Shown here: positions 34,565-42,824 of the stretch, in pieces | How positions within the stretch are numbered: the first letter of the stretch is position 1 | Layout: the number at the start of each line of letters is the position of its first letter | Source of the DNA: Treponema bryantii NK4A124 | GTDB lineage: Bacteria; Spirochaetota; Spirochaetia; Treponematales; Treponemataceae | NCBI RefSeq assembly: GCF_000421345.1 | Contig: NZ_ATWV01000015.1 | Location: 1-63,940 of the forward strand | Direction: 5' to 3' | Length of the DNA: 63,940 nt | Notes under the pieces: generated by a model | What the model was told of the DNA's origin: nothing | Seen by the model: the letters and a program-made list of their open reading frames with translations, nothing else | Databases searched by the model: none | Program-made: the position numbers and the translations under genes

Positions 34565-34603
34565 GATGCCCTGGTTCAAGCCCGAGCATGACATGGCAAT
34601 CCT
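34565..34603. repeat. Degenerate dispersed repeat
   Basis: GATGCCCTGGTTCAAGCCCGAGCATGACATGGCAATCC resembles a family B unit joined to the GGCAATCT end of the repeat at 35345. It fills the gap before the TtcA-like stop codon. Confidence 0.5.
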
Positions 34604-35332
34604 TTACGGCAGATACAGCGGCTGTATGTTTCGCATCGAAGCAAAAAGCCGCTCTTTTTTTGCCTCATCGCCATCAGTTAAAGCTTCGAGTTTTGCCCTC
34701 GCCTCTTTGCGTCCCGAATTATCCTGATAGTCGCAGGTGCAGGTATAGCCTGCATAGCCGCAAGACTTTGCTTCTTCAATCAGACGAGCCTCGCTCACAT
34801 AACAAAGTGGCCTGATTACTGTAACAGGAAAGTTGTCATACTTAAGCCTTGGAGGCATGCTGGCCATCTCCCCCTTGTTCAGCATGTTCATTAAAAGAGT
34901 TTCCAGAATATCATCCATATGATGGCCAAGGGCAATTTTGTTGTAGCCGTTTGCGATGGCATAATTCAAAAGCTCGGTCCGGCGTTGTGTTGAACACCAC
35001 CAGCAGCTCATCTTCTGTCCGGGCTTTACACGCTCTAAAACATTTACATTAAGCTGCTCAAAGGGAACGCCCCACTGCCTGAACAAAGCTCTAATCCCCT
35101 CTGGAAAATCCGGTGCAAAATCAGATTTTATAAAAAGCGCCTTATATTCAAAGCTTGTGTCAGAAGCCACATCTCTCGCTGGCCGCCTCGCCCTGTCAGC
35201 AAAATATTTTATTAGTGCCGTAGAATCCTTACCACCGCTGGCACCAATCAAAATGCGGTCGCCTTTTTCTATGAGGTTGTAGTCAAAAACAGCTTTGTCT
35301 ATGAGGCTGGAAAGTTTTGGGGATTTTTTCAT
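34604..35332 (-). CDS. TtcA-like tRNA thiolation enzyme
   Basis: A 242-aa PP-loop ATPase. SGGKDS (residues 32-37) binds ATP. CWWCSTQRRTELL gives the CxxC pair and AGYTCTCDYQ a third cysteine, matching the [4Fe-4S] ligands of TtcA, which makes 2-thiocytidine at tRNA position 32. GHHMDDILETLLMN is the family's central motif. The E. coli enzyme is longer (about 310 aa), so this is a compact member, and another PP-loop thiolation role is possible. An extended -10 (TGCTATAAT) ends 6 nt before ATG with no Shine-Dalgarno; its upstream half lies in a dispersed repeat. Confidence 0.85.
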   Translation of the reverse strand: MKKSPKLSSLIDKAVFDYNLIEKGDRILIGASGGKDSTALIKYFADRARRPARDVASDTSFEYKALFIKSDFAPDFPEGIRALFRQWGVPFEQLNVNVLERVKPGQKMSCWWCSTQRRTELLNYAIANGYNKIALGHHMDDILETLLMNMLNKGEMASMPPRLKYDNFPVTVIRPLCYVSEARLIEEAKSCGYAGYTCTCDYQDNSGRKEARAKLEALTDGDEAKKERLFASMRNIQPLYLP

Positions 35333-35338
35333 GCTTGT

Positions 35339-35347
35339 ATTATAGCA
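35339..35347 (-). promoter_or_regulatory. Extended -10 promoter of the TtcA-like gene
   Basis: The minus strand reads TGCTATAAT; the hexamer ends 6 nt before ATG 35332. The region upstream is the dispersed repeat at 35345-35463, so the promoter may be partly supplied by the repeat. Confidence 0.7.
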
Positions 35348-35463
35348 TAGATTGCTTCGGCTTTCAGCCTCGCAATGACGGACGTTATTTTCAGCCTCGC
35401 AATGACGGGGGCTTTCAGCCTCTCAAATCTTTGTCATTGCGAGGAGCGCAGCGACGTGGCAAT
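35345..35463. repeat. Composite dispersed repeat with three CTCGCAATGAC-like units
   Basis: Units built on TTTCAGCCTCGCAATGACGG recur at about 35363, 35390 and, degenerate, 35412. A reverse unit follows (GTCATTGCGAGGAGCGCAGC) and ends in GTGGCAATCT. The inverted CTCGCAATGAC/GTCATTGCGAG pair can fold into a long hairpin between two same-strand genes. Confidence 0.8.
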
Positions 35464-36090
35464 CTATAACTTATTCAAAATACGCACTCCGGCTTTATAA
35501 AAACAAAAGCTTAATAAGGCACTTAGAATTTTATCTACAAAATTTTCTACAAGACCCGCTATATTATTTACCAGAAAAAGATTCGGAATAACAACGTACA
35601 TTCCCTGAACAACAGTGTTCGCACTAGGCCGCCCGGTATTTGCGGCAAAAACTAAATCAGCAATAATATTACCTAAAATCGCATTTGTAATGGCAGCCCA
35701 AAAACCTGCCCATAAAAAAGAATCAAAATTATATAAAGTCTGCTGCGGGAAAGATTTTCTTCTATAATGATAAAAAACAAGCCAGGCAAAAACAGCAGTA
35801 CAAATATGACAGACCGTAAATAAAATAGAACAGTGAGTAAAGAGACTAAGTACAACATTTGACAAGACAGCACAGGCAATAGCAGGAATAAGTCCACACA
35901 AGCTGGCAATACCAATAGTGAGCAGAGAATCAAGATATAAAGGAAAAACTACAACTTCTGCAAGAACAGAGCCCGCATAATTTACAAGGATGCATAAAAA
36001 AGCGGCAATAATTATAAATAACACACGCTTTAAAGTAATTTTTTCATAAGAGGCAATTCCAAACAATTCCTGTCTTAAATCTGATTTCAT
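35464..36090 (-). CDS. ECF-S-like integral membrane protein in a two-component operon
   Basis: A 208-aa protein with five or six TM helices (about 21-42, 52-75, 80-110, 125-150, 165-205). The pattern YLDSLLTIGIASLCGLIPAI resembles the substrate-binding S components of ECF vitamin transporters and related membrane sensor domains. It has no ATPase partner here. It starts 3 bp after the response regulator and so is the third gene of the kinase-regulator operon. It may supply the signal to the kinase or be an uptake protein; the ligand is unknown. The composite repeat follows its stop. Confidence 0.75.
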   Translation of the reverse strand: MKSDLRQELFGIASYEKITLKRVLFIIIAAFLCILVNYAGSVLAEVVVFPLYLDSLLTIGIASLCGLIPAIACAVLSNVVLSLFTHCSILFTVCHICTAVFAWLVFYHYRRKSFPQQTLYNFDSFLWAGFWAAITNAILGNIIADLVFAANTGRPSANTVVQGMYVVIPNLFLVNNIAGLVENFVDKILSALLSFCFYKAGVRILNKL

Positions 36091-36093
36091 AAA

Positions 36094-36777
36094 TTATAAT
36101 ATAACTCCAAGTTTTCTGGCGGCACGCAAAAGTTCAAGTCTGTCTTTTATTCCAAGTTTCTGATATATGATGGATTTCTGGTTAATTACAGTTTTTTCTG
36201 ATTTTCCCAAAAGCTCAGCAATTTCGTCGGTATTCTTTTCCTGTGCAAGAAGAAGAAAAACCTCCTGCTCTTTTGGAGTAAAGGTTTTATAATTTTCAAA
36301 AAGCTCCTGAACATGAAGTTCTTCGTAATCAGTTTTACTATTGTTATTTTTTGAAATCAAAGACAGCATCACTTCTTTAGCCGCTTTATTGTAATACATA
36401 CTTCCACAAGAAACAAATTGTATTGCTTTTTCAATTTCCTGGACTTCACAATCTTTTGTAATATAGCCCTGAATATTTTTCTTTAAGGCCGCGTCAATGT
36501 GAAGCATATCAGAATACATTGTGTAAATGATTATATTCAAATCCGGAACAAGTACTCTAAATTCGTCTATAAAATTCAGACCGCTTTCACCATTGATATT
36601 TATATCGAGAATTGCATTTTTTATGTCGCTATTATTTTTAAGTATTTCCAATGCTTCATCTTTTGTTGAGGCATTATAAAATTGCAAATCTGCGTTTTCT
36701 TTACTTAACAAAAAGCTTATTCCATCACGCAGTCCCGAATGATCGTCAACGAACAATATTTTTAATTGTGATTGCAA
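36094..36777 (-). CDS. NarL/LuxR-type response regulator
   Basis: A 227-aa two-component regulator. The receiver domain has the acidic pair in ILFVDDHSGLRDG, the phosphoacceptor Asp 58 in AILDININGESG, a Thr in IIYTMYSD and the Lys in GYITKD. The C-terminal LuxR-type helix-turn-helix (about 160-225) shows FTPKEQEVFLLLAQ and LLGKSEKTVINQ. It overlaps the kinase gene by 32 bp and precedes the ECF-S-like gene by 3 bp, so all three are coexpressed. DNA targets are unknown; its own operon is a reasonable guess. Confidence 0.93.
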   Translation of the reverse strand: MQSQLKILFVDDHSGLRDGISFLLSKENADLQFYNASTKDEALEILKNNSDIKNAILDININGESGLNFIDEFRVLVPDLNIIIYTMYSDMLHIDAALKKNIQGYITKDCEVQEIEKAIQFVSCGSMYYNKAAKEVMLSLISKNNNSKTDYEELHVQELFENYKTFTPKEQEVFLLLAQEKNTDEIAELLGKSEKTVINQKSIIYQKLGIKDRLELLRAARKLGVIL

Positions 36778-37807
36778 TTGTAGTTCCTCCCTTTCCAGAA
36801 ATATCTACAGTGCCGCCAAGCTTTTCTACCCTGTTACGCATATTTACAAATCCATAATGCTTGTTTCCATCAGATTTCTTTGTTTTAATTTCCTCTTCAG
36901 AAAAGCCCTTGCCATTATCTTCAATTACAAAACGGATAAATGGACTTATATCGGTTATTTTTATTGTAAGAAGACTTGCTTCAGAATGCCTTGAACAATT
37001 GCTCAAAGCTTCCTGCAAAATTCTTAAAAGCTCCATCTGATTTTCGGGTGAAATACTTTTGATTAAATTAGAAGCACACAAAAACTCTGTTTTAATTTTA
37101 AAATTGACTTCAAAAGATTTTAATGTTTGCTGAAGGATTTCTTCAAAGTTTTTATTAAAATCCAAATGAGTAGAATCAATTAAATAACGAACTTCCTTAA
37201 AGGCCTGCTCAGAATAATAAAGGGCTTTTTTCTTTTCATCATTCTGAATAAAAAGCTTTAAGGCCGCCAGATCCTGTGCAACTCCATCATGCAAATCCTG
37301 ACTAAACCTAAGCTTTGCATCATTAAGACTCTGCTGTCGTAAAAGTTCATTTTTCTTGCTTAGAGTTTTATACAAAACCAGAACAATAGAAATCAAAAGC
37401 AAAAAGAATGATGAAATATAAAGACAGTCATAGCCAAAGTTAATTGATTTTTGATTCTGGCGGATTAAATTTCCCAAAAGCAAGCCCTCTGTAAAAACTA
37501 TTTCCTTTGTAGAATTATTATTTTGTAAAAGAGCAGAAAGTTTATTAAACTGATTTTCAATTTCTTCACTATAATAAGTAAAAGGTGAAAGCTTGTTTTG
37601 CAGAGAGCTTATTTGGTTAGCAGAATCCTCTATACATTCGTACCCCCCCCTACTATAAACATTATTTGTAAGAAGGTTATTTATGAGAGAGTTTAATTCA
37701 TCGTATTTTTTTTGTGATTCAATTTTCAAAAAGGCCGTAAAAACAAAAATCAGAAGCGACAAGGATATTAAAATGTATTCAATTTTGAAAACGTTTTTAA
37801 TTTTCAT
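36746..37807 (-). CDS. Sensor histidine kinase (NarX/DegS class) with a G8 tract
   Basis: A 353-aa membrane kinase. TM1 (about 11-28) and TM2 (about 125-145) bracket a ~95-aa extracytoplasmic helical sensor. HisKA_3 has SQDLHDGVAQDLAALK with the phospho-His. The ATPase part has LQEALSNCSRHSEA and IEDNGKGFSEEE. The start is ATG 37807, not the upstream TTG, because TATAAT ends 6 nt before it. A run of eight C on the plus strand (37643-37650; G8 in the gene) encodes RGG at residues 53-55, and slippage there would cut the protein short. The downstream regulator overlaps it. Confidence 0.92.
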   Translation of the reverse strand: MKIKNVFKIEYILISLSLLIFVFTAFLKIESQKKYDELNSLINNLLTNNVYSRGGYECIEDSANQISSLQNKLSPFTYYSEEIENQFNKLSALLQNNNSTKEIVFTEGLLLGNLIRQNQKSINFGYDCLYISSFFLLLISIVLVLYKTLSKKNELLRQQSLNDAKLRFSQDLHDGVAQDLAALKLFIQNDEKKKALYYSEQAFKEVRYLIDSTHLDFNKNFEEILQQTLKSFEVNFKIKTEFLCASNLIKSISPENQMELLRILQEALSNCSRHSEASLLTIKITDISPFIRFVIEDNGKGFSEEEIKTKKSDGNKHYGFVNMRNRVEKLGGTVDISGKGGTTIAITIKNIVR

Positions 37808-37813
37808 GCTCTC

Positions 37814-37822
37814 ATTATAACA
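37814..37822 (-). promoter_or_regulatory. Extended -10 promoter of the two-component operon
   Basis: The minus strand reads TGTTATAAT; the hexamer (37814-37819) ends 6 nt before ATG 37807. No good -35 is present. Confidence 0.75.
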
Positions 37823-37941
37823 CAATTTTTCGCCTAAGTACGGGATTTTTTCCCGACTGTTTATAGGTTTTTAAATTCAAGACAAAAAGAATAAATGAGA
37901 GATAATGGAAAAAAATTAAACTGGCTTTTAAGAGCAATATT

Positions 37942-38508
37942 ATGAACGAAAAAGAATGGACAGAAAAAATCTGCAATCTCTTAAATGAGCATTTTAGCAA
38001 GAATGTTGAGAGAAAAACATTTCATGCATGCACACAAAAAAAACTACCTTATGCCAAGGAAATTCATTCTTTCGACCAAAATTGGACTCCAACAAATTCA
38101 GATGAAATAAAATTTGAAACCGACTTATTCATATATGAAGAAATAGAGGATATCTTTATTCCTCGAATTGTCATTGAATCAAAGTTTAAAAATATAAGTA
38201 CGCATGATGCCATAACTTACAGTGCAAAGGCAACTGAACACAAATCAATAATGCCGTTTCTTCGTTACGGAATTATGATTGGCAACATAAAAGACGAAGC
38301 TTTACCCTGGAGACTCTTTAACCATGGCGAAAACTTTGATTTTATGTACTGCTTTAAGGGTGAAGAAGTATCAGAAAACGAAAAAAAAGAATTCACTGAA
38401 TTGATTACAAGTGAAATTGAGGAAAGTAAAAAACTAGAAAAACTTCTCGGAACAAAAGGCTCAAAAGCGGGCATTCATCTTCTTGAGAAAAAACTAGACT
38501 TAAAATAA
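37942..38508 (+). CDS. PD-(D/E)XK nuclease-like protein
   Basis: A 188-aa soluble protein with no named family that I recognise. The segment IKFETDLFIYEE ... PRIVIESKFKNIS gives an Asp followed about 20 residues later by ExK at the end of a beta strand. This is the usual metal-binding core of PD-(D/E)XK nucleases, and ISTHDAITYSAKA could be the next helix. It could be a restriction-like or repair nuclease; no methyltransferase lies next to it. It is AT-rich, 22 bp upstream of the zinc-ribbon/LRR gene on the same strand, and two genes away from AbiE. A GATAAT box lies near 37901; no clear Shine-Dalgarno. Confidence 0.65.
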   Translation: MNEKEWTEKICNLLNEHFSKNVERKTFHACTQKKLPYAKEIHSFDQNWTPTNSDEIKFETDLFIYEEIEDIFIPRIVIESKFKNISTHDAITYSAKATEHKSIMPFLRYGIMIGNIKDEALPWRLFNHGENFDFMYCFKGEEVSENEKKEFTELITSEIEESKKLEKLLGTKGSKAGIHLLEKKLDLK

Positions 38509-38530
38509 TAGCCACGATAGGAGGAAAAAA

Positions 38531-39925
38531 ATGGCTCTATTAAAATACAAATGTGCAGAATGTGGGGCAGATATTTTTACAACTAGTTTTGATAAATTAG
38601 AATATACGCATGGTACTTTAATCTTTTGTTGTCAAGAACATATGAACAACTATGCTCACCGACAAACAGTCGAACAAATTAAAGCACGTATGGCAGAAGA
38701 TCAAAGAAAATCAGAAGCGCTTTGGGATAACTGGCAAAATCAGATGCAAAAAGAGGCTAATGAAAAATATGCTAAACACGAAAAAATCGCAAAAGAAAAA
38801 TATGAACGAAGTCATAAAGATACAGTTTCTGTAGATGGAGTTTTATATAGTTCTGACAGGTTATGGCTTGTAGAAGTTCCTAAAGATACAAGGACATTTG
38901 AAGTTCCAGAAGGTGTAACTGAAATCTGCTTTAAGGCTTTTGCAGAATGTGAAAACCTTACAACCGTAAAGTTACCACAAACACTCAAAATAATTGATCA
39001 GGAGGCTTTTCTAAACTGTAAAAACCTTAGTTCAATTACTATACCCGCAAGTGTTACAAAAATTTGTGATGGTGCTTTTGAGAATTGCGAGTCCTTAAAA
39101 GATTTAGTTATTCCAGAAGGAGTAAGCGAACTTGGCGGTAATTGTTTTTATAGTTGCAGTTCACTTGAATCAGTCTCTATTCCAAAAAGCATTAAAAAAA
39201 TTGGCTGTGGAGAGAACCTAGCTCAGGGTTTTGGACAAATCACTATAAAAGGTCTTTTTGGTTATTGTCGATCATTATCAACAGTTATTCTTCCTGAAGG
39301 TATGGAAGAAATTGCTACAGGAATGTTCCACCACTGTAGTGCACTCAAAACAATTTCTATTCCAGAAACTGTTACAAAAATTGGAGAATGCGCTTTCTAT
39401 TATAGCGGACTTGAAGCTATTACAATACCGGCAAGTGTCACCGAAATTGAAGACTGTGCGTTCCAATTTTGCCAAAATCTACAATCAGTAGAATATCTTG
39501 GAGAAGAACCGACTATTGGTGAAAATGTATTTGTTAATTGTGGATTCGAAAAAGAACAAGAAAAGCGAGAATCTAAACAGAATAAAATTAAAGATTTTAT
39601 ACTTTGTCCATTCAGAAATCTTATGTTTTGGAAAAACAAAGACATAACAATTGGTGGGATTATCAGTGCTGTTCTTTGGTTCTTTGCATTTGGAATTCTA
39701 AACAACGCAGGAATTCTAGATTTAAGTTTTGTAAAAGTAATAATTTTATCTGTTCTTGTTAGTTACTTAGCTAAAACCATACCAGATATGATTTTTTATA
39801 AAGGTGATATTGATGGTTATCATTCTAATATAGCTAAAAAACTCTGGGATATTGTTTATACCTTATTGAGTTTCCTTATTCCGGTTGCCATAATTATTTT
39901 ACATAAATTTTTCGATTTTTTCTAA
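38531..39925 (+). CDS. Zinc-ribbon, BspA-type LRR and transmembrane protein
   Basis: A 464-aa protein without a signal peptide. Residues 5-40 carry CAEC and FCCQEH, a likely treble-clef or zinc-ribbon site. A charged helix follows (50-95). About eight BspA/LRR_5 repeats (about 105-335) have the pattern LxxIxIPxxVTxIxxxAFxxCxxL. The last ~110 residues contain a TM helix near 375-395 and two more to the end (ILSVLVSYLA, LLSFLIPVAIIIL). LRR_5 proteins are usually secreted; here the topology places the LRR on the same side as the zinc site, probably inside the cell. AGGAGG precedes ATG. A strong palindrome terminates it. The function is unknown. Confidence 0.8.
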   Translation: MALLKYKCAECGADIFTTSFDKLEYTHGTLIFCCQEHMNNYAHRQTVEQIKARMAEDQRKSEALWDNWQNQMQKEANEKYAKHEKIAKEKYERSHKDTVSVDGVLYSSDRLWLVEVPKDTRTFEVPEGVTEICFKAFAECENLTTVKLPQTLKIIDQEAFLNCKNLSSITIPASVTKICDGAFENCESLKDLVIPEGVSELGGNCFYSCSSLESVSIPKSIKKIGCGENLAQGFGQITIKGLFGYCRSLSTVILPEGMEEIATGMFHHCSALKTISIPETVTKIGECAFYYSGLEAITIPASVTEIEDCAFQFCQNLQSVEYLGEEPTIGENVFVNCGFEKEQEKRESKQNKIKDFILCPFRNLMFWKNKDITIGGIISAVLWFFAFGILNNAGILDLSFVKVIILSVLVSYLAKTIPDMIFYKGDIDGYHSNIAKKLWDIVYTLLSFLIPVAIIILHKFFDFF

Positions 39926-39952
39926 ACGCATAAAATATATGAGAAAGTCGAG

Positions 39953-39990
39953 TTCAATTGCGTCCGCAGTGCGGACGCAATTGAAGTTTT
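39953..39990 (+). terminator. Long perfect hairpin terminator
   Basis: Arms 39953-39968 and 39970-39985 are perfect 16-bp complements (core TTGCGTCCGCA) around one base, followed by GTTTT. It lies 28 bp after the LRR gene stop. Confidence 0.75.
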
Positions 39991-40105
39991 ATTTATCAAC
40001 TAACTGTTTCACTTCATTTATTTCCTTTACCAGCTGTTCTGTTGTGGGCAAATAAAAATTATATTCACTTGCATGAATTGTCGAATTATCTTCCGGGAGA
40101 GTCAT
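39989..40105 (-). pseudogene. 38-codon remnant, possibly a nuclease C-terminus
   Basis: A short open frame reads MTLPEDNSTIHASEYNFYLP then TTEQLVKEINEVKQLVDK and a stop. The pattern of EYxFYLPxxEQLxxEI resembles the C-terminal end of DUF1016/YhcG-type PDDEXK proteins and related restriction-linked genes. With no upstream part, a remnant of a lost gene is likely. It lies between the LRR gene terminator and AbiEii. A real small protein cannot be excluded. Confidence 0.3.
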
Positions 40106-40157
40106 TTTTCAAGCTAGAACCCTCTACGCACCGCAAAAAGCAGCATTCTTATCCATT

Positions 40158-41018
40158 TTATTTCATAGCTTGAATAATCGTAGTAAAGAACTCTGCACTC
40201 CACAAGTCCAGTTTGCGTTCGTCCTGAATAAAGGGGCGAACGTCTTTTTTTGCGGCTTCAAAATCAATTTCTTTGAAACGTTCACAAAGCATTTCTTTTA
40301 AAACTGGTAGTGTAAGAGTATCACCAGGATTCCACTTTTTGCTTTGTTCAAGACGCTTTTGTAAGTGAGGAAGATTAGGCTTTGTTCCTCTCGAAAGATA
40401 CCAGACTAAATCGTAAAAATCTCTGCCCTTTACTCTGTTCTTCCAGGCGCGGCATAAAACCGCATGAAGCTTTCCCGCAAAAAGAGAGGCCTCATCGTAC
40501 ATTTTTACGGCATAAGGAATTGGAAGTAAGGCATACTTTGTTTCATATGTTGCAAGAGCCGGAGGGTTAGTATCTATTTCGAATTTTATTTTGATTTGTT
40601 CTCCACTATGAAGGCCTGCAACCAGAGGTTGTGAAGGAACAATCTTTAATAATTGAATCAGCGTTTCGCCCTTTATAAAAGCTGATTGAACTGCACTTTC
40701 CTTTGTTTTTGTTTTTTGTTCTACTGTTAGAGAAAAACCGGCGGCTGCAAGCTCTTCTTCGAGAAATGTAAAATACTTTGAAAGAGAAAAAGCTGGATCT
40801 GGACTACATAAGGAGAAATCCATATCTTCGCTAAAGCGATCCAGCCCATAAAAAATGCGCAGGGCTGTTCCACCATAAAAAGCCGCTTCCTTAAAAAAAT
40901 CTCCCCGAGCAAGACCGCACAAAGCTACTTCCTGAATAATCTCTTTAAGGGCATTTTTATAATCTTCTGTATTTTTACATTCATAGCGTTGAAGCATTGA
41001 TTGAATTACACTTGTCAT
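40158..41018 (-). CDS. AbiEii-type nucleotidyltransferase toxin
   Basis: A 286-aa type IV toxin of the AbiE phage-defence system. These are nucleotidyltransferases that stop growth, in studied relatives by modifying tRNA. FYGGTALRIFYGLDRFSEDMDFSL carries the GGTA...RxSxDxDF motif with the catalytic acidic pair. KMYDEASLFAGKLHAVLCR and VKGRDFYDLVWYLSR are the later conserved blocks. The start is ATG 41018, six bases after GGAGGG (41025-41030); a more upstream ATG at 41048 has no such site. It overlaps the antitoxin stop by 4 bp (ATGA), giving coupled translation. Confidence 0.92.
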   Translation of the reverse strand: MTSVIQSMLQRYECKNTEDYKNALKEIIQEVALCGLARGDFFKEAAFYGGTALRIFYGLDRFSEDMDFSLCSPDPAFSLSKYFTFLEEELAAAGFSLTVEQKTKTKESAVQSAFIKGETLIQLLKIVPSQPLVAGLHSGEQIKIKFEIDTNPPALATYETKYALLPIPYAVKMYDEASLFAGKLHAVLCRAWKNRVKGRDFYDLVWYLSRGTKPNLPHLQKRLEQSKKWNPGDTLTLPVLKEMLCERFKEIDFEAAKKDVRPFIQDERKLDLWSAEFFTTIIQAMK

Positions 41019-41611
41019 TGTTTGCCCTCCTTTTCCAGCAGCCTGCATAAAAAATTAAGATTCTTTTTTTTATAAAGCGGACACAAAAAAAGAAGGGCTT
41101 CCCGGTTCAGCTTTTTGAATTCTTCTTCATCAATGCGAAGATTTTCAAACAAAAGCTGCTTTAACGCCTTTAAAGAAGTTACCGGCTTCTGCTTACAAAG
41201 AGTATCACAAAGAGCCTTTTCGGGAGTTGCAATTAAATAGCCCCGGTCATTCCATACCTGAACCATAGTTTCATGCGGATAAGCGGCCAGAGGAATATCC
41301 TGATAGGTGTAGGTTCCAAAATCATTTGTAAACTTTTTAGTACGGTTTTTGCAGGTTGTAGCAGACGTATAAATAGTTACCCTTTCTGGAATAAGCCCAT
41401 AAAATGAAAGTGCATATTCAAAGGAAAGATAAGAAGGACCATAAATTGAACAGGAAAGAATATGAGGAGGTATATCACTTTCGGTTTCGTAGCGTCCGTG
41501 CCTTATATGATGATATACTCCCTGCCTGCGAAGGGAGGCAAGCTTATTGTTTGGAGAAGAATAATTTTGTTTTTGCAGCGATTCACAAAGTGTTATTGTA
41601 TCCCAAAACAT
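41015..41611 (-). CDS. AbiEi-type antitoxin/transcriptional repressor
   Basis: A 198-aa antitoxin of the AbiE pair. The N-terminal winged helix (residues 10-50; LASLRRQGVYHHIRHGRYE) fits the AbiEi domain that binds the promoter for autoregulation. The C-terminal part has SYLSFEYALSFYGLIPE and VTIYTSATTCKN, the family core. The ATG at 41611 is preferred because GGTGG lies 8 nt upstream; the GTG at 41623 would use that same site as codons. It is followed by AbiEii with a 4-bp overlap. No clear inverted repeat operator was seen upstream, where a palindrome-rich gap separates it from the GGGtGRT gene. Confidence 0.9.
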   Translation of the reverse strand: MFWDTITLCESLQKQNYSSPNNKLASLRRQGVYHHIRHGRYETESDIPPHILSCSIYGPSYLSFEYALSFYGLIPERVTIYTSATTCKNRTKKFTNDFGTYTYQDIPLAAYPHETMVQVWNDRGYLIATPEKALCDTLCKQKPVTSLKALKQLLFENLRIDEEEFKKLNREALLFLCPLYKKKNLNFLCRLLEKEGKQ

Positions 41612-41678
41612 ATCGATTTCCACCAGATATTTGAATATTACTGCATTATCTGGAGGAAATCAAGTATTTTTTTTAGAT

Positions 41679-41707
41679 AAAAAAAGACACCTCCTGAAGG
41701 AAGTGTC
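41679..41707 (-). terminator. Rho-independent terminator of the GGGtGRT operon
   Basis: The minus strand reads a GACACTTCC/GGAGGTGTC hairpin with a TTCA loop and one mismatch, followed by seven T. A family A palindrome lies between it and the gene stop. Confidence 0.8.
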
Positions 41708-41716
41708 CTTATATAC

Positions 41717-41755
41717 GGTGGTTTCGATACGGCACTCCGTGCCTACTCAACCACC
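41717..41755. repeat. Family A palindrome
   Basis: GGTGGTTTCGATAC and CTACTCAACCACC enclose a GGCAC/GTGCC stem; it is the inverse orientation of the copy at 21391. It lies between the GGGtGRT stop and its terminator. Confidence 0.85.
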
Positions 41756-41766
41756 GTGGTATTCAA

Positions 41767-42804
41767 TTAGAATGAGCCGGCAACAGCTACGGCACATGCT
41801 ACCGTGCATCCTACCATAGGGTTGTTACCCATTCCCATGAAGCCCATCATTTCTACGTGAGCTGGTACTGATGACGAACCTGCGAACTGTGCATCTGAGT
41901 GCATACGTCCGAGAGTATCAGTAAAGCCGTAAGAAGCTGGACCTGCAGCCATGTTGTCAGGGTGAAGTGTACGACCTGTACCACCACCAGAAGCTACAGA
42001 GAAGTATTTCTTACCTGCAAGGAGACGCTCCTTCTTGTAAGTACCTGCAACAGGGTGCTGGAAACGTGTTGGGTTTGTTGAGTTACCAGTGATAGAAACA
42101 TCAACATCCTCGTGCCACATGATTGCAACACCTTCGCGTACATCGTCAGCACCGTAGCACTTTACGATAAGGCGGTCTGGGTTAGATCCGTATGGAACTT
42201 CCTTTACAACCTTAAGAGCCTTGTCTGTACCTTCGCCGTTGAAATAGTCGAATTCAGTCTGAACGTATGTAAAGCCGTTGATACGTGAAATAATCTGAGC
42301 TGCGTCTTTTCCAAGACCGTTCAAGATAACGCGGAGCTTGTTCTTGCGAACCTTGTTAGCGTTAGCAGCAATCTTAATAGCACCTTCAGCAGCAGCGAAA
42401 GATTCGTGTCCTGCGAGGAATGCGAAGCACTGTGTTTCTTCTGAAAGAAGACGTGCACCCAAGTTTCCGTGTCCAAGACCAACCTTGCGGTCATCAGCTA
42501 CAGAACCTGGAAGACAGAATGCCTGGAGTCCCTTACCGATGTTAGCAGCAGCTGTAGAACCAGACTTGTCTCCTGTTTTTTCTGCTTCTTTGATTGCGAT
42601 TGCAGATCCAAGTACATATGCCCATTTAGCATCCTCGAAACAAATCTGCTGTGTAGACTGACAGATTTCGTATGGATCGAAACCACGAGCCTTACAAAGG
42701 TCGCGGGCTTCGTTCAAACCAGCCTCACCTTCTTTAAAACCATATTCTTTAAGAGCCTTATTCACCTGAGGAATGCGGCCTTCAAAATCTTCAAATAATG
42801 CCAT
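41767..42804 (-). CDS. GGGtGRT family protein
   Basis: A 345-aa protein with the eponymous motif GGGTGRTLHPDN near residue 275 and a glycine-rich C-terminus (MGFMGMGNNPMVGCTVACAV). Other conserved-looking blocks are SVADDRKVGLGHGNLGARLL and FLAGHESFAAAEGAIKIAA. Cysteines (C31, C48, C55, C92 and three near the C-terminus) could hold a metal cluster. The family has no established biochemical role that I know of. It follows a NifU-like scaffold gene by 20 bp, and this pairing suggests an iron-sulfur-dependent enzyme. An AGGAGG ribosome binding site is present. A palindrome and a terminator end the operon. Confidence 0.9.
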   Translation of the reverse strand: MALFEDFEGRIPQVNKALKEYGFKEGEAGLNEARDLCKARGFDPYEICQSTQQICFEDAKWAYVLGSAIAIKEAEKTGDKSGSTAAANIGKGLQAFCLPGSVADDRKVGLGHGNLGARLLSEETQCFAFLAGHESFAAAEGAIKIAANANKVRKNKLRVILNGLGKDAAQIISRINGFTYVQTEFDYFNGEGTDKALKVVKEVPYGSNPDRLIVKCYGADDVREGVAIMWHEDVDVSITGNSTNPTRFQHPVAGTYKKERLLAGKKYFSVASGGGTGRTLHPDNMAAGPASYGFTDTLGRMHSDAQFAGSSSVPAHVEMMGFMGMGNNPMVGCTVACAVAVAGSF

Positions 42805-42824
42805 AATTCTATTCCTCCTGTGAC

